Part shown: one piece after another, positions 8,239-16,635 of the stretch | Position numbering within the stretch: the stretch's first letter is position 1 | How the letters are laid out: each line of letters begins with the position of its first letter | Assembly (NCBI GenBank): GCA_029309925.1 | Contig: JARKND010000001.1 | Coordinates: forward strand, 124,001-188,000 | DNA from: Fulvivirgaceae bacterium JP3-4 | Lineage (GTDB): Bacteria; Bacteroidota; Bacteroidia; Cytophagales; Cyclobacteriaceae | DNA: 64,000 nt | Reading direction: 5' to 3' | The notes under the pieces: generated by a model | What the model was told of the DNA's origin: nothing | Databases searched by the model: none | What the model saw: only the letters and a program-made list of their open reading frames with translations | Made by a program: the position numbers and the translations under genes

Positions 8239-9893
8239 TTCAAATTTAGATTTTTCAACTCCACGGAAAAGACTGAGCCTTTGCCATATTCTGATTTGAA
8301 GGAAATGTTTCCATCAATTCGCAACGCAGCTTCTCTTGCAATATAAAGGCCAAGTCCTGACCCTTTCGCACTGTCGCTTCCACGGAAAAACATGTCAAAA
8401 ATACGCGATTGCATCTCATTTCGAATGCCCTCTCCGTTATCTTCGATTTCGATGACTACCTTGTCGCCTTTCTTCCGTGTTGAAACTTTGATCAATGGCT
8501 CATGACCCGGCATCCGCTTCTGAAACTTCACCGCATTGGTGAGGATGTTGTTGAGAATGATCTTCAACCGCATTTTATCCTGAACAATTTCCGAATGTGT
8601 AAGTTCCGAAAGATCGACTTTGATCTTGTTAAAATCTTCGGTGTATTTCAGGTTGTCGAGGATCTCGTGACACAATTCCTGCAATCTGATTTGCTCACCA
8701 ACGATCTGCTGCCGATTGTTTTTTGAGTAATCCAGGATCTCTGTGATGAACGATTCGAGTTTCCTGACGCTCGCTTCGATCTGCGCAAGGTATTGCACGT
8801 GATCGCTTGGATCGTTGGTGATCTTGCTGATGTTCACCAGGCCGAGAATCGACTTTAGGGGGGCGCTGAGATCGTGAGAAACACTGTATACAAATCTGTC
8901 AAGTTCACGATTGGTCTGGTCAAGTAGCTGGTTCTTCAACTTTAACTTTCTTTCAGCACGTCTGACATCGCTGATCACTCTTCCTGTAATTGCTGAAAAA
9001 CCAAACAAGAGGCTTGCGCCAAGAAATACGTTGATCACGTCAGGGTAGTTTTCAAACTGTTGGGAACCGAACGACTTGAAAAATTTGGGCAACACATAGG
9101 TGAGCAGAAAAATGTAATAGTTCACGATCACGGCAGGTCCGAAGCCAAATCGGATCGCAGTATAAAGCGCGATGAGACCGTAGAGATACCAGAACTTTTC
9201 AAAGTTTATGACAAATACCATAGCGGTAATCGCGGTGAAAATAATGACAAGTTCAACAACCTGCAGGTTTTTAAGTCGCGTGTCGACAACCAGTCTTTTG
9301 GCGGGTGCATTGGCCAATAGCCCTGCCCGTTGCATGAATGGCGTGAGGTAGTAGAGTACTGGCAGTGACAGCCCAAAAGAGGAGGTGATTTCTCCCAGCC
9401 AGTTTCGCGACACCAGGTCCCACCAGTTGTTCATGGGTTGATCTCCGAGGTATACGAGAAGCGTTTGAAGGAGAAATATTTCCGGGATGATTGGAATCAA
9501 GATGGCAAGGGCCAGAAACATCAATGTGTTTTGAATATCCGGAAGCCAGTATTTTCCCTTGTACAAATAGGTGAACAGGTACCACGACAGCGTTGTGAAC
9601 AGTGTCTCGGGAATCCCGTAGAGAAACCATTCAGGCCAGCGATCGAGAGAAATGCCCCAGAGGTGTGTGCTGGCCACAGCGTTGATATACATGGCGGGGA
9701 TAACACGTGCCGGGCCCCACCAATTAACTAGAATCAGAGAGAATGCAGTTGGTAGATAATAATCAGCTACGCCCTCGTCATATTTGAATACAAGCGAAAT
9801 TTCTGTCCCGATATGAATAATAATCAACGATGCCACGAACGTCCACGCGGGCATTGGGTGTCGGCCATTGATATCGGGTTTGAGCGTTGACAC
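8235..9893 (-). CDS. Sensor histidine kinase with MASE1-like membrane domain
   Basis: A 552-residue kinase. Residues 1-305 hold about eight to nine membrane segments resembling a MASE1 sensory domain. A short coiled linker (310-330) precedes the dimerisation domain, with phospho-acceptor H340 in SVSHDLSAPLK. The ATPase domain has the N box around N449/N453, DNGEG at 485-489 and GSGLGL at 511-516. No PAS or receiver domain is present, and no response regulator is encoded in this window, so it is an orphan. It lies upstream of, and overlaps by 4 bases, the CxFCG gene B. The ligand is unknown. Confidence 0.88.
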   Translation of the reverse strand: MSTLKPDINGRHPMPAWTFVASLIIIHIGTEISLVFKYDEGVADYYLPTAFSLILVNWWGPARVIPAMYINAVASTHLWGISLDRWPEWFLYGIPETLFTTLSWYLFTYLYKGKYWLPDIQNTLMFLALAILIPIIPEIFLLQTLLVYLGDQPMNNWWDLVSRNWLGEITSSFGLSLPVLYYLTPFMQRAGLLANAPAKRLVVDTRLKNLQVVELVIIFTAITAMVFVINFEKFWYLYGLIALYTAIRFGFGPAVIVNYYIFLLTYVLPKFFKSFGSQQFENYPDVINVFLGASLLFGFSAITGRVISDVRRAERKLKLKNQLLDQTNRELDRFVYSVSHDLSAPLKSILGLVNISKITNDPSDHVQYLAQIEASVRKLESFITEILDYSKNNRQQIVGEQIRLQELCHEILDNLKYTEDFNKIKVDLSELTHSEIVQDKMRLKIILNNILTNAVKFQKRMPGHEPLIKVSTRKKGDKVVIEIEDNGEGIRNEMQSRIFDMFFRGSDSAKGSGLGLYIAREAALRIDGNISFKSEYGKGSVFSVELKNLNLN

Positions 9894-9904
9894 AGGGGGA
9901 ACTC

Positions 9905-9936
9905 AAAAAAAATGCCTCGTTGGTTTCCGAGGCATT
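9905..9936 (-). terminator. Intrinsic terminator of gcvP
   Basis: On the minus strand a 9-bp stem (AATGCCTCG / CGAGGCATT, loop of 8) is followed by a run of eight T. It lies 25 bases past the gcvP stop and before the histidine kinase start, so it separates the two minus-strand units. Confidence 0.85.
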
Positions 9937-9961
9937 TTGTTCAATATACAAAAAATTGTGC

Positions 9962-12853
9962 TTACGCTGAAACGTTTTCTTCCGTTTTGGAATACAGCTC
10001 CATTGGAAGACAGCTGCAGACGAGATTTCTGTCTCCATACGCATTATCAACTCGGCTTACCGATGGCCAGAATTTTGCTTCCTTGATGTACGGTAGCGGA
10101 TATGCTGCCTTTGAACGTGAATATGGCTTGTCCCATACATCTGCAGTTACCACGGCCGCGGTATGTGGAGCGTTTTTCAAGACGTTGTTCTGCTTGTCAG
10201 CCTTGCCTTCTTCAATCTCGCGGATTTCGTTTCTGATCTCGATCAATGCATCGCAGAAGCGGTCAAGCTCTTCCTGAGGTTCGCTTTCGGTGGGCTCGAT
10301 CATCAACGTTCCGGCTACTGGGAAAGATACAGTTGGCGCATGGAAACCATAATCCATCAGGCGTTTGGCAATATCTTCCACTTCAACACCAGCTTTCTTG
10401 AAGTCGCGGCAGTCAACGATCATCTCATGAGCACAACGGCCTTTTGATCCGGTGTAAAGAATCCTGAAGTGACCTTCAAGTCTTGCCTTGATATAATTCG
10501 CATTGAGAATTGCGTAACGCGTTGCGTTAGTCAATCCGTCACCGCCCATCATGGCAATGTATGCATATGAAATCGTGAGGATGCTTGCACTGCCCCACGG
10601 TGCCGCAGATACGGCAGAAATTGCGTCTTTACCGCCTGTTTTCACAACTGCGTGGCCGGGGAGGAAGTCTTTCAGTTTGTCGTTCACGCAGATCGGGCCC
10701 ATGCCAGGACCACCACCACCGTGAGGAATACAGAACGTCTTGTGCAGATTGAGATGACACACATCTGCACCGATGTTCGCAGGCGATGTCAGTCCCACCT
10801 GGGCATTCATGTTGGCGCCATCCATGTAAACCAATCCACCGTTTTTGTGAATCACTTCACAGATCTCGGTGATCGATTCTTCAAACACACCATGGGTTGA
10901 TGGATAGGTTACCATCAGACATGAAAGTTTGTCTTTGTATTGTTCTGCTTTGACTTTCAGATCTGCGACATCGATTTTTCCTTCTTCGTCAGATTTTACC
11001 ACAACCACATCCATACCTGCCATTACTGCACTTGCAGGATTTGTTCCGTGGGCTGAAGCAGGGATCAGCGAAATATTTCTGTGATCATCACCACGCGACT
11101 GGTGATATGCACGAATCACCATTAAGCCCGCATACTCGCCCTGGGCACCACTGTTCGGCTGGAGCGACACTCCGGTGAAACCTGTAATTTCTTTGAGCCA
11201 GTTTTCCAGGTTTGTCGTGAGTTCCTTGTAACCTTCTGCCTGATGTGCAGGAGCAAAGGGGTGCATCTGACCAAATTCCGGCCAGGTTACCGGAATCATT
11301 TCCGCAGTTGCATTCAGCTTCATGGTACATGAGCCGAGGGAGATCATGGAGTGAACCATCGAAAGATCTTTGTTCTCAAGGCGCTTGATGTAGCGAAGCA
11401 TCTCGTGTTCGGAATGATGCATGTTGAAAACCGGATGCGTCATGAACGGAGATTTTCTGAGCAGCGATGAAGGCCAGCTGATATCGTGACCATTCGCTGA
11501 AAGCGCAACGGCTTTTTTGTTTTCCGCAGCAGCGAGTACATCTACAATAGCTTTGATGTCATTTGCTGAAGTGGTCTCATCAAGCGAGATTCCAATGTGA
11601 TTATCGGCAAAGACCCGGAAATTCATCCCGTTCTTCTCTGCTTCTTTCACTACGGCTTCCTTATTGGATACTGCAACTTTCAGTGTGTCGAAGAAATGAT
11701 CGTTGACTTGTTTTACGGCAATATTCTTCAACGCTGCATCCAGTGACTTCGCCAAACCATGAACGCGGCCAGCGATCTTTTTCAAACCTTCTGCTCCATG
11801 GTAAACAGCGTACATTCCAGCCATCACTGACAACAGCACCTGCGCAGTGCAGATGTTCGATGTTGCTTTCTCTCTCCGGATGTGTTGCTCGCGTGTTTGC
11901 AGTGCCATGCGATAGCCGGGATTGCCTGAAGCATCGATCGATGCACCGATAATTCTTCCGGGCATCTGTCTTTTGAACTCGTCTTTCGTGGCAAAGAATG
12001 CGGCATGCGGGCCACCAAAGCCCATTGGAACACCGAACCGCTGTGATGATCCCACAACAACATCAGCTCCCATCTCACCTGGTGATTTCAACAATACCAT
12101 ACTGAGGATGTCTGCAGCCATAACAACATAAATTTCTTTTTCATGTGCGGAAGAAATAAATGATGTGTGATCCTTAACTGCACCGTTGTTGTCTGGATTC
12201 TGAACGAACACAGCGAAGAGGGTTGGATCGGTGATGTCGAGTTTTTGAATATCACCTACAACAAGCTCTACTCCGATCGGGGTTGCGCGAAGTCTGAGTA
12301 CATCAATTGTCTGCGGGAATGTATTCTGATCGACAAAGAATCTGGTTGCATTCTTTTTTGAACCTTTGCGCGATGCGAACAACAGGTGCATGGCTTCCGC
12401 TGCGGCCGTGCCTTCATCAAGCAACGATGCGTTGGCGATCTCCATGCCGGTAAGGTCAATGATCATTGTCTGGTAGTTTATCAGCGCCTCAAGACGGCCC
12501 TGAGCGATTTCAGCCTGGTAAGGGGTGTAGGCCGTGTACCAGCCCGGGTTTTCAAGAATGTTTCTCAAAATAACACCAGGTGTGATCGTGTTGTAATAAC
12601 CTGTTCCGATATAGGATTTTAAGATCTTATTTTTCGCAGCGAGTTTCTTGAATTCGTTCAGAAACTCAAATTCCGATTTTGCAGCGGGAAGGTTGAGTGG
12701 CTTTTTCAGCCGGATGTTGCCTGGAATGGTTTGGTCAATAAGCTCGTCCATCGATTTTGCCTTGATTGCTTTGAGCATTGCTTCGGCTTGCCCGCTGTCG
12801 GGTCCGATGTGCCTTGATTCAAACTTTTCGGAGTACTGCGAATCTATTTTCAT
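9962..12853 (-). CDS. gcvP: Glycine dehydrogenase (decarboxylating), P protein
   Basis: A 963-residue full-length single-chain P protein of the glycine cleavage system. It decarboxylates glycine with PLP and passes the aminomethyl group to lipoyl-GcvH. The start ESRHIGP, the PLP-lysine segment [19 protein letters not shown] and the C-terminal MIEPTESEP are standard. It forms a single-gene unit with its own terminator. Its probable promoter has a TACCTTTG -7 box (12959-12952) and a palindrome at the -33 position. GcvH and LipA are encoded 3 kb away; gcvT is not in the window. Confidence 0.97.
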   Translation of the reverse strand: MKIDSQYSEKFESRHIGPDSGQAEAMLKAIKAKSMDELIDQTIPGNIRLKKPLNLPAAKSEFEFLNEFKKLAAKNKILKSYIGTGYYNTITPGVILRNILENPGWYTAYTPYQAEIAQGRLEALINYQTMIIDLTGMEIANASLLDEGTAAAEAMHLLFASRKGSKKNATRFFVDQNTFPQTIDVLRLRATPIGVELVVGDIQKLDITDPTLFAVFVQNPDNNGAVKDHTSFISSAHEKEIYVVMAADILSMVLLKSPGEMGADVVVGSSQRFGVPMGFGGPHAAFFATKDEFKRQMPGRIIGASIDASGNPGYRMALQTREQHIRREKATSNICTAQVLLSVMAGMYAVYHGAEGLKKIAGRVHGLAKSLDAALKNIAVKQVNDHFFDTLKVAVSNKEAVVKEAEKNGMNFRVFADNHIGISLDETTSANDIKAIVDVLAAAENKKAVALSANGHDISWPSSLLRKSPFMTHPVFNMHHSEHEMLRYIKRLENKDLSMVHSMISLGSCTMKLNATAEMIPVTWPEFGQMHPFAPAHQAEGYKELTTNLENWLKEITGFTGVSLQPNSGAQGEYAGLMVIRAYHQSRGDDHRNISLIPASAHGTNPASAVMAGMDVVVVKSDEEGKIDVADLKVKAEQYKDKLSCLMVTYPSTHGVFEESITEICEVIHKNGGLVYMDGANMNAQVGLTSPANIGADVCHLNLHKTFCIPHGGGGPGMGPICVNDKLKDFLPGHAVVKTGGKDAISAVSAAPWGSASILTISYAYIAMMGGDGLTNATRYAILNANYIKARLEGHFRILYTGSKGRCAHEMIVDCRDFKKAGVEVEDIAKRLMDYGFHAPTVSFPVAGTLMIEPTESEPQEELDRFCDALIEIRNEIREIEEGKADKQNNVLKNAPHTAAVVTADVWDKPYSRSKAAYPLPYIKEAKFWPSVSRVDNAYGDRNLVCSCLPMELYSKTEENVSA

Positions 12854-12951
12854 GTTTTAGTAATTGCTTATTTGGCCGGAATTGGAAAGGACTTGTGCTT
12901 TCGAGGTTGAATAGTGGTCGTCTGCCCCGAAAGTCAGTTATTCCAGTGCCG

Positions 12952-12959
12952 CAAAGGTA
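12952..12959 (-). promoter_or_regulatory. Probable -7 box of gcvP (TACCTTTG)
   Basis: It matches the Bacteroidota TAnnTTTG consensus exactly on the minus strand, about 93 bases before the gcvP start. There is no TTG at the normal -33 spacing; the palindrome at 12981-12993 lies there instead. Confidence 0.55.
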
Positions 12960-12980
12960 ATGAGATAACACAATTTTAGC

Positions 12981-12993
12981 CGGGAAATTCCCG
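12981..12993. promoter_or_regulatory. Perfect 13-bp palindrome, candidate operator of gcvP
   Basis: CGGGAAATTCCCG is a perfect inverted repeat around a central A. It sits 21 bases upstream of the gcvP -7 box, at the -33 position. A near-identical motif (CGGGAAATTCCGT) lies next to the gcvH -7 box at 16586-16598, which suggests one regulator for both genes. The regulator is unknown. Confidence 0.45.
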
Positions 12994-13181
12994 TAAGGTT
13001 TGCAAAAAAAGCACCGCTTGAAAATAATTTCCCGCTCACAGCATTGTTTAGCGAAAATTTGCGAAAGTCCATTAGTTTTGGGCATTAACCTATTCAAGCT
13101 ATTGCAGAAAAATGGCTTCGGAGCAGTCGTAACTGAATCACTCCGAAACCACTTCTGCGACCAAAAAACAAACATTTTACT

Positions 13182-14678
13182 ATGAAACTGAAATTCAGTG
13201 CTTTTGCCTGGCTGTTTTTGGGCTCCGTGAGCCTGTTCGCCCAGGATCAGGTCGCTAAAAAATATGGTGACCTCATCACCACTACCGATCTTAAAGAAAA
13301 CCTTACAATCATCGCGTCTGATGCACTTGAAGGGCGCGAAACGGGTACACGCGGCCAGAAGATGGCAGCGGCCTTTATCGCTGCGCACTTCCAGGAACTC
13401 GGTCTGGCCGCTCCTGTAAACGGATCGAACTATCAGACAGTAGAGTTCTTTAAAAGCCTGCCCGGTGAGAGCTACATCAAGGCTGGGAACAACACTTACA
13501 AGAATTTTGAAACAATCGCATATTCCGGCAGCATGGACAGCAATGGAGAAGTGACACTCCCTGTTGTTTTTGCGGGCAAAGGCAGTGCAGAAGACTACGC
13601 TGGTCTGAGCGTTGAAGGAAAAGCAGTGCTTATCCTCATCAGTGGTGAAGCAAGTCCGCGCAGACTCGCAACAGTTGCGCGCGAAAAAGGCGCGAAGATG
13701 GTGCTGGTTGCAAACGCTGACGCAGCTGAAGCAAAGAGTTTACTCGATCAATACAAGATGTTCCTTTCCAGCGGATCGCTTTCGCTCAAACAATCTACTT
13801 CGACAAATGCCGGAATGTTCATTATCACCCCGGAAGTTGCCGAGAAAGTGATGAACACCACGATCGATAAATTGACAAAGACGATTGCCGCTGATGCGAA
13901 GAAGGGATCGATTGCAAAAGTGAAGCCTGGCTCAGTTACGTATAAGACCGCACTCAAAGTTGAAACTGTGAAAAGTGAGAACGTTCTCGGTTTCCTTGAA
14001 GGCAGTGATAAAAAGGATGAAGTTGTCGTGATCACCGCGCACTACGATCACATTGGCAAGAGAAAAAGCGGAGAGGGTGATCTCATCAATAATGGTGCAG
14101 ACGATGATGGCTCTGGAACTGTTTCTGTTCTCCAGCTTGCGAAGGTTTTTGCCCAGGCAAAGAAAGACGGCAAAGGTCCTCGCAGAAGTATTTTGTTCAT
14201 GACGGTGACTGGTGAAGAGAAAGGTCTTCTCGGCTCTGAATACTATTCCGAAAATCCTGTATACCCGCTCGATAAGACGGTGGTAAATCTCAACATCGAC
14301 ATGGTGGGCAGGAGAGATCCTGAACACAAAGACAGCGCGCCTTACGTTTATGTGATTGGTGCTGACAAGTTGTCGAGCGAACTGCACCGCCTGAGTGAGG
14401 AAACTAATAAGACCTACACCAATCTTATTTTCGACTACACGTATAATGATGAAAACCATCCGACCAATCTGTACAGAAGATCGGATCACTGGAACTTTGC
14501 AAAGAAAAATATTCCGATCATTTTCTATTTTGATGGAATTCACGAAGACTACCACAAGCCTTCCGATGAAGTTTCAAAAATTGAATTTGACCTGCTGCAG
14601 AAGCGTGCACAGTGCGTATTCTATACTGCATGGGAAATTGCAAACCGCGATCAGCGAATTGTTCCTGACGCGAAATAG
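13182..14678 (+). CDS. M28-family zinc aminopeptidase, secreted
   Basis: A 498-residue exported peptidase with a signal peptide (about residues 1-20, ending LFAQ), a PA-like insert (about 100-250) and an M28 catalytic domain. Likely zinc ligands are H287 (TAHYDHIG), D307 (GADDDGSG), E345/E346 (TGEEKG), D373 (NIDMVG) and H458 (DYHKPSD). The downstream hairpin at 14701 ends the transcript, so it is a single-gene unit. It is not closely related to the M28 peptidase at 5857, whose motifs differ. Confidence 0.9.
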   Translation: MKLKFSAFAWLFLGSVSLFAQDQVAKKYGDLITTTDLKENLTIIASDALEGRETGTRGQKMAAAFIAAHFQELGLAAPVNGSNYQTVEFFKSLPGESYIKAGNNTYKNFETIAYSGSMDSNGEVTLPVVFAGKGSAEDYAGLSVEGKAVLILISGEASPRRLATVAREKGAKMVLVANADAAEAKSLLDQYKMFLSSGSLSLKQSTSTNAGMFIITPEVAEKVMNTTIDKLTKTIAADAKKGSIAKVKPGSVTYKTALKVETVKSENVLGFLEGSDKKDEVVVITAHYDHIGKRKSGEGDLINNGADDDGSGTVSVLQLAKVFAQAKKDGKGPRRSILFMTVTGEEKGLLGSEYYSENPVYPLDKTVVNLNIDMVGRRDPEHKDSAPYVYVIGADKLSSELHRLSEETNKTYTNLIFDYTYNDENHPTNLYRRSDHWNFAKKNIPIIFYFDGIHEDYHKPSDEVSKIEFDLLQKRAQCVFYTAWEIANRDQRIVPDAK

Positions 14679-14700
14679 AAACTGTTCCTCATTAAAATTG

Positions 14701-14736
14701 AAGGCGAGTCCCGTATGGCTCGCCTTATTTATTTTA
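14701..14736 (+). terminator. Intrinsic terminator of the M28 peptidase gene
   Basis: AAGGCGAG and CTCGCCTT form an 8-bp stem with a loop of about 10, followed by ATTTATTTT, 22 bases after the stop codon. Confidence 0.8.
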
Positions 14737-14753
14737 AACCTGGATGAAGCAAG

Positions 14754-14784
14754 AAAAAAATGCCGCGTGTATCGCGGCATTTTG
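14754..14784 (-). terminator. Intrinsic terminator of the small lipoprotein gene
   Basis: AATGCCGCG / CGCGGCATT form a 9-bp stem with a 5-base loop. On the minus strand a run of T follows, directly after the stop of the gene at 14786-15088. The stem also ends in TTTT on the plus strand, so it may work both ways. Confidence 0.8.
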
Positions 14785-14785
14785 T

Positions 14786-15088
14786 TTACTGAATCGTGTC
14801 TCTTTGATTTCTGCTGTCAGTAGCGTTGCGATCTTGCTGTGACTGACCTGTTGTCCCTGATTCACCTCTGTCCATGTCGTTGTCATCCTGACGCTGATCC
14901 ATATCTCCGGTTGAAGTTGTATCAGACTCGATCGTTGTTGTGTCAGGTTCTGCCAGTTCGGTGTTGTCACCGCCTGTGTTGGTGTCGTTGTCGTTCTCGC
15001 TGGAGCGATTGCTTCCGTCTCCACAACTCATAGCTGTCATCGCTGCAGCTGTCATCAAAATCATTATTACCTTTTTCATTTTTCTCAC
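14786..15088 (-). CDS. Small acidic Ser/Thr/Asp/Asn-rich lipoprotein
   Basis: A 100-residue predicted lipoprotein. The signal peptide ends in the weak lipobox AMSC with the acylated cysteine at residue 22. The mature chain begins GDGSNRSSENDND and is almost entirely S, T, D, N, G, Q and E, with no hydrophobic core, so it should be disordered. In Bacteroidota an acidic stretch just after the cysteine often directs a lipoprotein to the cell surface. Function unknown. It is a single-gene unit with its own terminator, and it has no visible relation to its neighbours. Confidence 0.7.
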   Translation of the reverse strand: MRKMKKVIMILMTAAAMTAMSCGDGSNRSSENDNDTNTGGDNTELAEPDTTTIESDTTSTGDMDQRQDDNDMDRGESGTTGQSQQDRNATDSRNQRDTIQ

Positions 15089-15243
15089 TTTAGGTTGAAC
15101 ATTTCTTTAGCGACTTTCGCCAGTGTAGTGTCAAAATCTATTGGGGAGAAAAAAAGAACTATGCCAACGCTACGGCTATTAGCAGGCGGCAACCACTACA
15201 GCGATTGAATCAGATGTTTATTAAGATATGGTGAGCAGCCGGC

Positions 15244-16131
15244 TTACGCGAGCGGAACATTTACGTGCCGCTCCGCATGATACGAAGAACGAACAAGAGG
15301 TCCGGCTTCTACATACTTGAGCCCACGCTTCAGGCCCTCTTCACGATATAAATCGAAAACTTCGGGGTGAATAAACTCAATCACTTCGTGGTGAAGTTTT
15401 GTCGGCTGAAGATACTGGCCGAGGGTAAGAATGAGCAGGCCGTTTGCTACCAGATCATCCATTGCCTTGAGAACTTCTTCCTTCGTCTCGCCAAGCCCGA
15501 GCATGATGCCGGACTTCGTTCTCATACCAGCTTCGCGAATTCGTTTGATCTGTTCGAGACTGCGTTCATATTTTGCCTGAGGCCTTACATTCCTGTAAAG
15601 CCTGCTGACAGTTTCCATGTTGTGTGAGACTACTTCCTGGCCACCTTCGATCATCCGATACAATGCGTCCCAGTTTCCTTTGGTGTCGGGGATCAGTGTT
15701 TCGATCGTAGTAGTGGGACTGACCTGTTTTGTCTGAACCACTGTCTGGTACCAGACTTCGGCACCACGGTCTTTTAACTCATCACGATTGACAGAGGTAA
15801 TCACCGCATGCTTTACGCCCATCAGTTGAATAGCTTCAGCGACTCGCTTTGGTTCGTCAAGATCGTACTCGGTTGGTCTGCCTGTTGCCACAGCGCAAAA
15901 CGTGCAGCTGCGTGTGCACACATTCCCGAGAATCATGAAGGTGGCTGTTCCAGCTCCCCAGCATTCGCCCATATTCGGGCAGTTGCCACTTTCGCAGATT
16001 GTGTGGAGTTTATAATTATCAACGAGCTTCCGGACTTTCGCATATTCAGGACCAACGGGGAGCTTCACCCGAAGCCAATCGGGTTTGCGTTTACGCGTCT
16101 GTTCTTGCGAGATTACCGGTAGCTCAATCAT
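15244..16131 (-). CDS. lipA: Lipoyl synthase
   Basis: A 295-residue radical SAM enzyme that inserts two sulfur atoms into protein-bound octanoyl groups. Both cluster motifs are complete: C46, C51 and C57 (auxiliary cluster, CX4CX5C) and C72, C76 and C79 (CX3CX2C, radical SAM cluster). It lies directly downstream of gcvH, whose Lys63 is one of its substrates, with a 50-base gap, so the two are probably co-transcribed. Confidence 0.97.
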   Translation of the reverse strand: MIELPVISQEQTRKRKPDWLRVKLPVGPEYAKVRKLVDNYKLHTICESGNCPNMGECWGAGTATFMILGNVCTRSCTFCAVATGRPTEYDLDEPKRVAEAIQLMGVKHAVITSVNRDELKDRGAEVWYQTVVQTKQVSPTTTIETLIPDTKGNWDALYRMIEGGQEVVSHNMETVSRLYRNVRPQAKYERSLEQIKRIREAGMRTKSGIMLGLGETKEEVLKAMDDLVANGLLILTLGQYLQPTKLHHEVIEFIHPEVFDLYREEGLKRGLKYVEAGPLVRSSYHAERHVNVPLA

Positions 16132-16181
16132 ATCGTTGTGATTTGCAAAAAGAAGCAGACGCTTCCCTTACTAATAACCAA

Positions 16182-16556
16182 TTATTTGCCGATTAGTTCC
16201 TTGTATTGTGCGGCAGTCAGCAAACCATCAGTTGAACCCTTGAGCTCAATTTTGATCATCCAGCCTTCACCATATGGATCTTCGTTCACCTTTTCCGGAC
16301 TGCCATCAAGGATCGGATTGACTTGCAGCACTTTGCCTTTAACAGGCATAAAAAGATCAGACACGGTTTTTACGGCCTCAACAGTACCGAATACTTCGTG
16401 TTCGTTAACTTCCTGGCCGACCGTTGAAATGTCAACATACACGATGTCACCGAGTTCGCTCTGTGCAAAATCAGTTATGCCGATGATGGCGGTGGTGCCA
16501 TCGATTTTGATCCATTCGTGATCTTTGGTGTACTTGAGTCCGTCAGGGATGTTCAT
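16182..16556 (-). CDS. gcvH: Glycine cleavage system H protein
   Basis: A 124-residue lipoyl carrier that shuttles the aminomethyl group between the P, T and L proteins. The lipoylation site is Lys63 in GTVEAVKTVSDL. Length is standard. It is downstream of sprA and upstream of lipA on the same strand. A TATTTTTG -7 box (16585-16578) and a palindrome shared with gcvP lie in the 79-base gap to sprA, so it probably has its own promoter. Confidence 0.97.
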   Translation of the reverse strand: MNIPDGLKYTKDHEWIKIDGTTAIIGITDFAQSELGDIVYVDISTVGQEVNEHEVFGTVEAVKTVSDLFMPVKGKVLQVNPILDGSPEKVNEDPYGEGWMIKIELKGSTDGLLTAAQYKELIGK

Positions 16557-16577
16557 GGTTAATGCGTTTTACGGGCT

Positions 16578-16598
16578 CAAAAATAACGGAATTTCCCG
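16578..16598 (-). promoter_or_regulatory. Probable gcvH promoter with gcv-type palindrome
   Basis: On the minus strand CGGGAAATTCCGT (16598-16586) is followed immediately by TATTTTTG (16585-16578), a full match to the TAnnTTTG -7 consensus. The 13-mer matches the gcvP palindrome at 11 of 13 positions. A further 14-bp palindrome GAGGAAATTTCCTC lies at 16607-16620. The alternative reading is a sprA terminator hairpin ending in TTATTTTT. Confidence 0.45.
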
Positions 16599-16635
16599 AT
16601 TAAGGTGAGGAAATTTCCTCTTGCCGTCAGGGAAA

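Larger units (their letters stand above)
12854..13181. other. Divergent promoter region between gcvP and the M28 peptidase gene
   Basis: This 328-base spacer holds the gcvP -7 box, the palindrome at 12981-12993, a TAGTTTTG -7 box for the plus-strand peptidase gene (13073-13080) and a leader hairpin (GGCTTCGGAG at 13114-13123 with CTCCGAAACC at 13141-13150). I see no RNA gene or credible small coding region in it. Confidence 0.6.

Noticed and set aside
12819-13388. A 189-codon open frame on the minus strand between gcvP and the M28 peptidase gene
   Set aside because: It overlaps both real genes and their promoters, and its sequence has no domain, signal or codon pattern of a gene.
13932-14555. 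A 207-codon open frame antisense to the M28 peptidase gene
   Set aside because: It is the opposite strand of a well supported enzyme gene and shows no family features.
15089-15243. Possible small RNA gene between the lipoprotein gene and lipA
   Set aside because: No tRNA-like fold, promoter plus terminator pair or strong hairpin could be found in these 155 bases.
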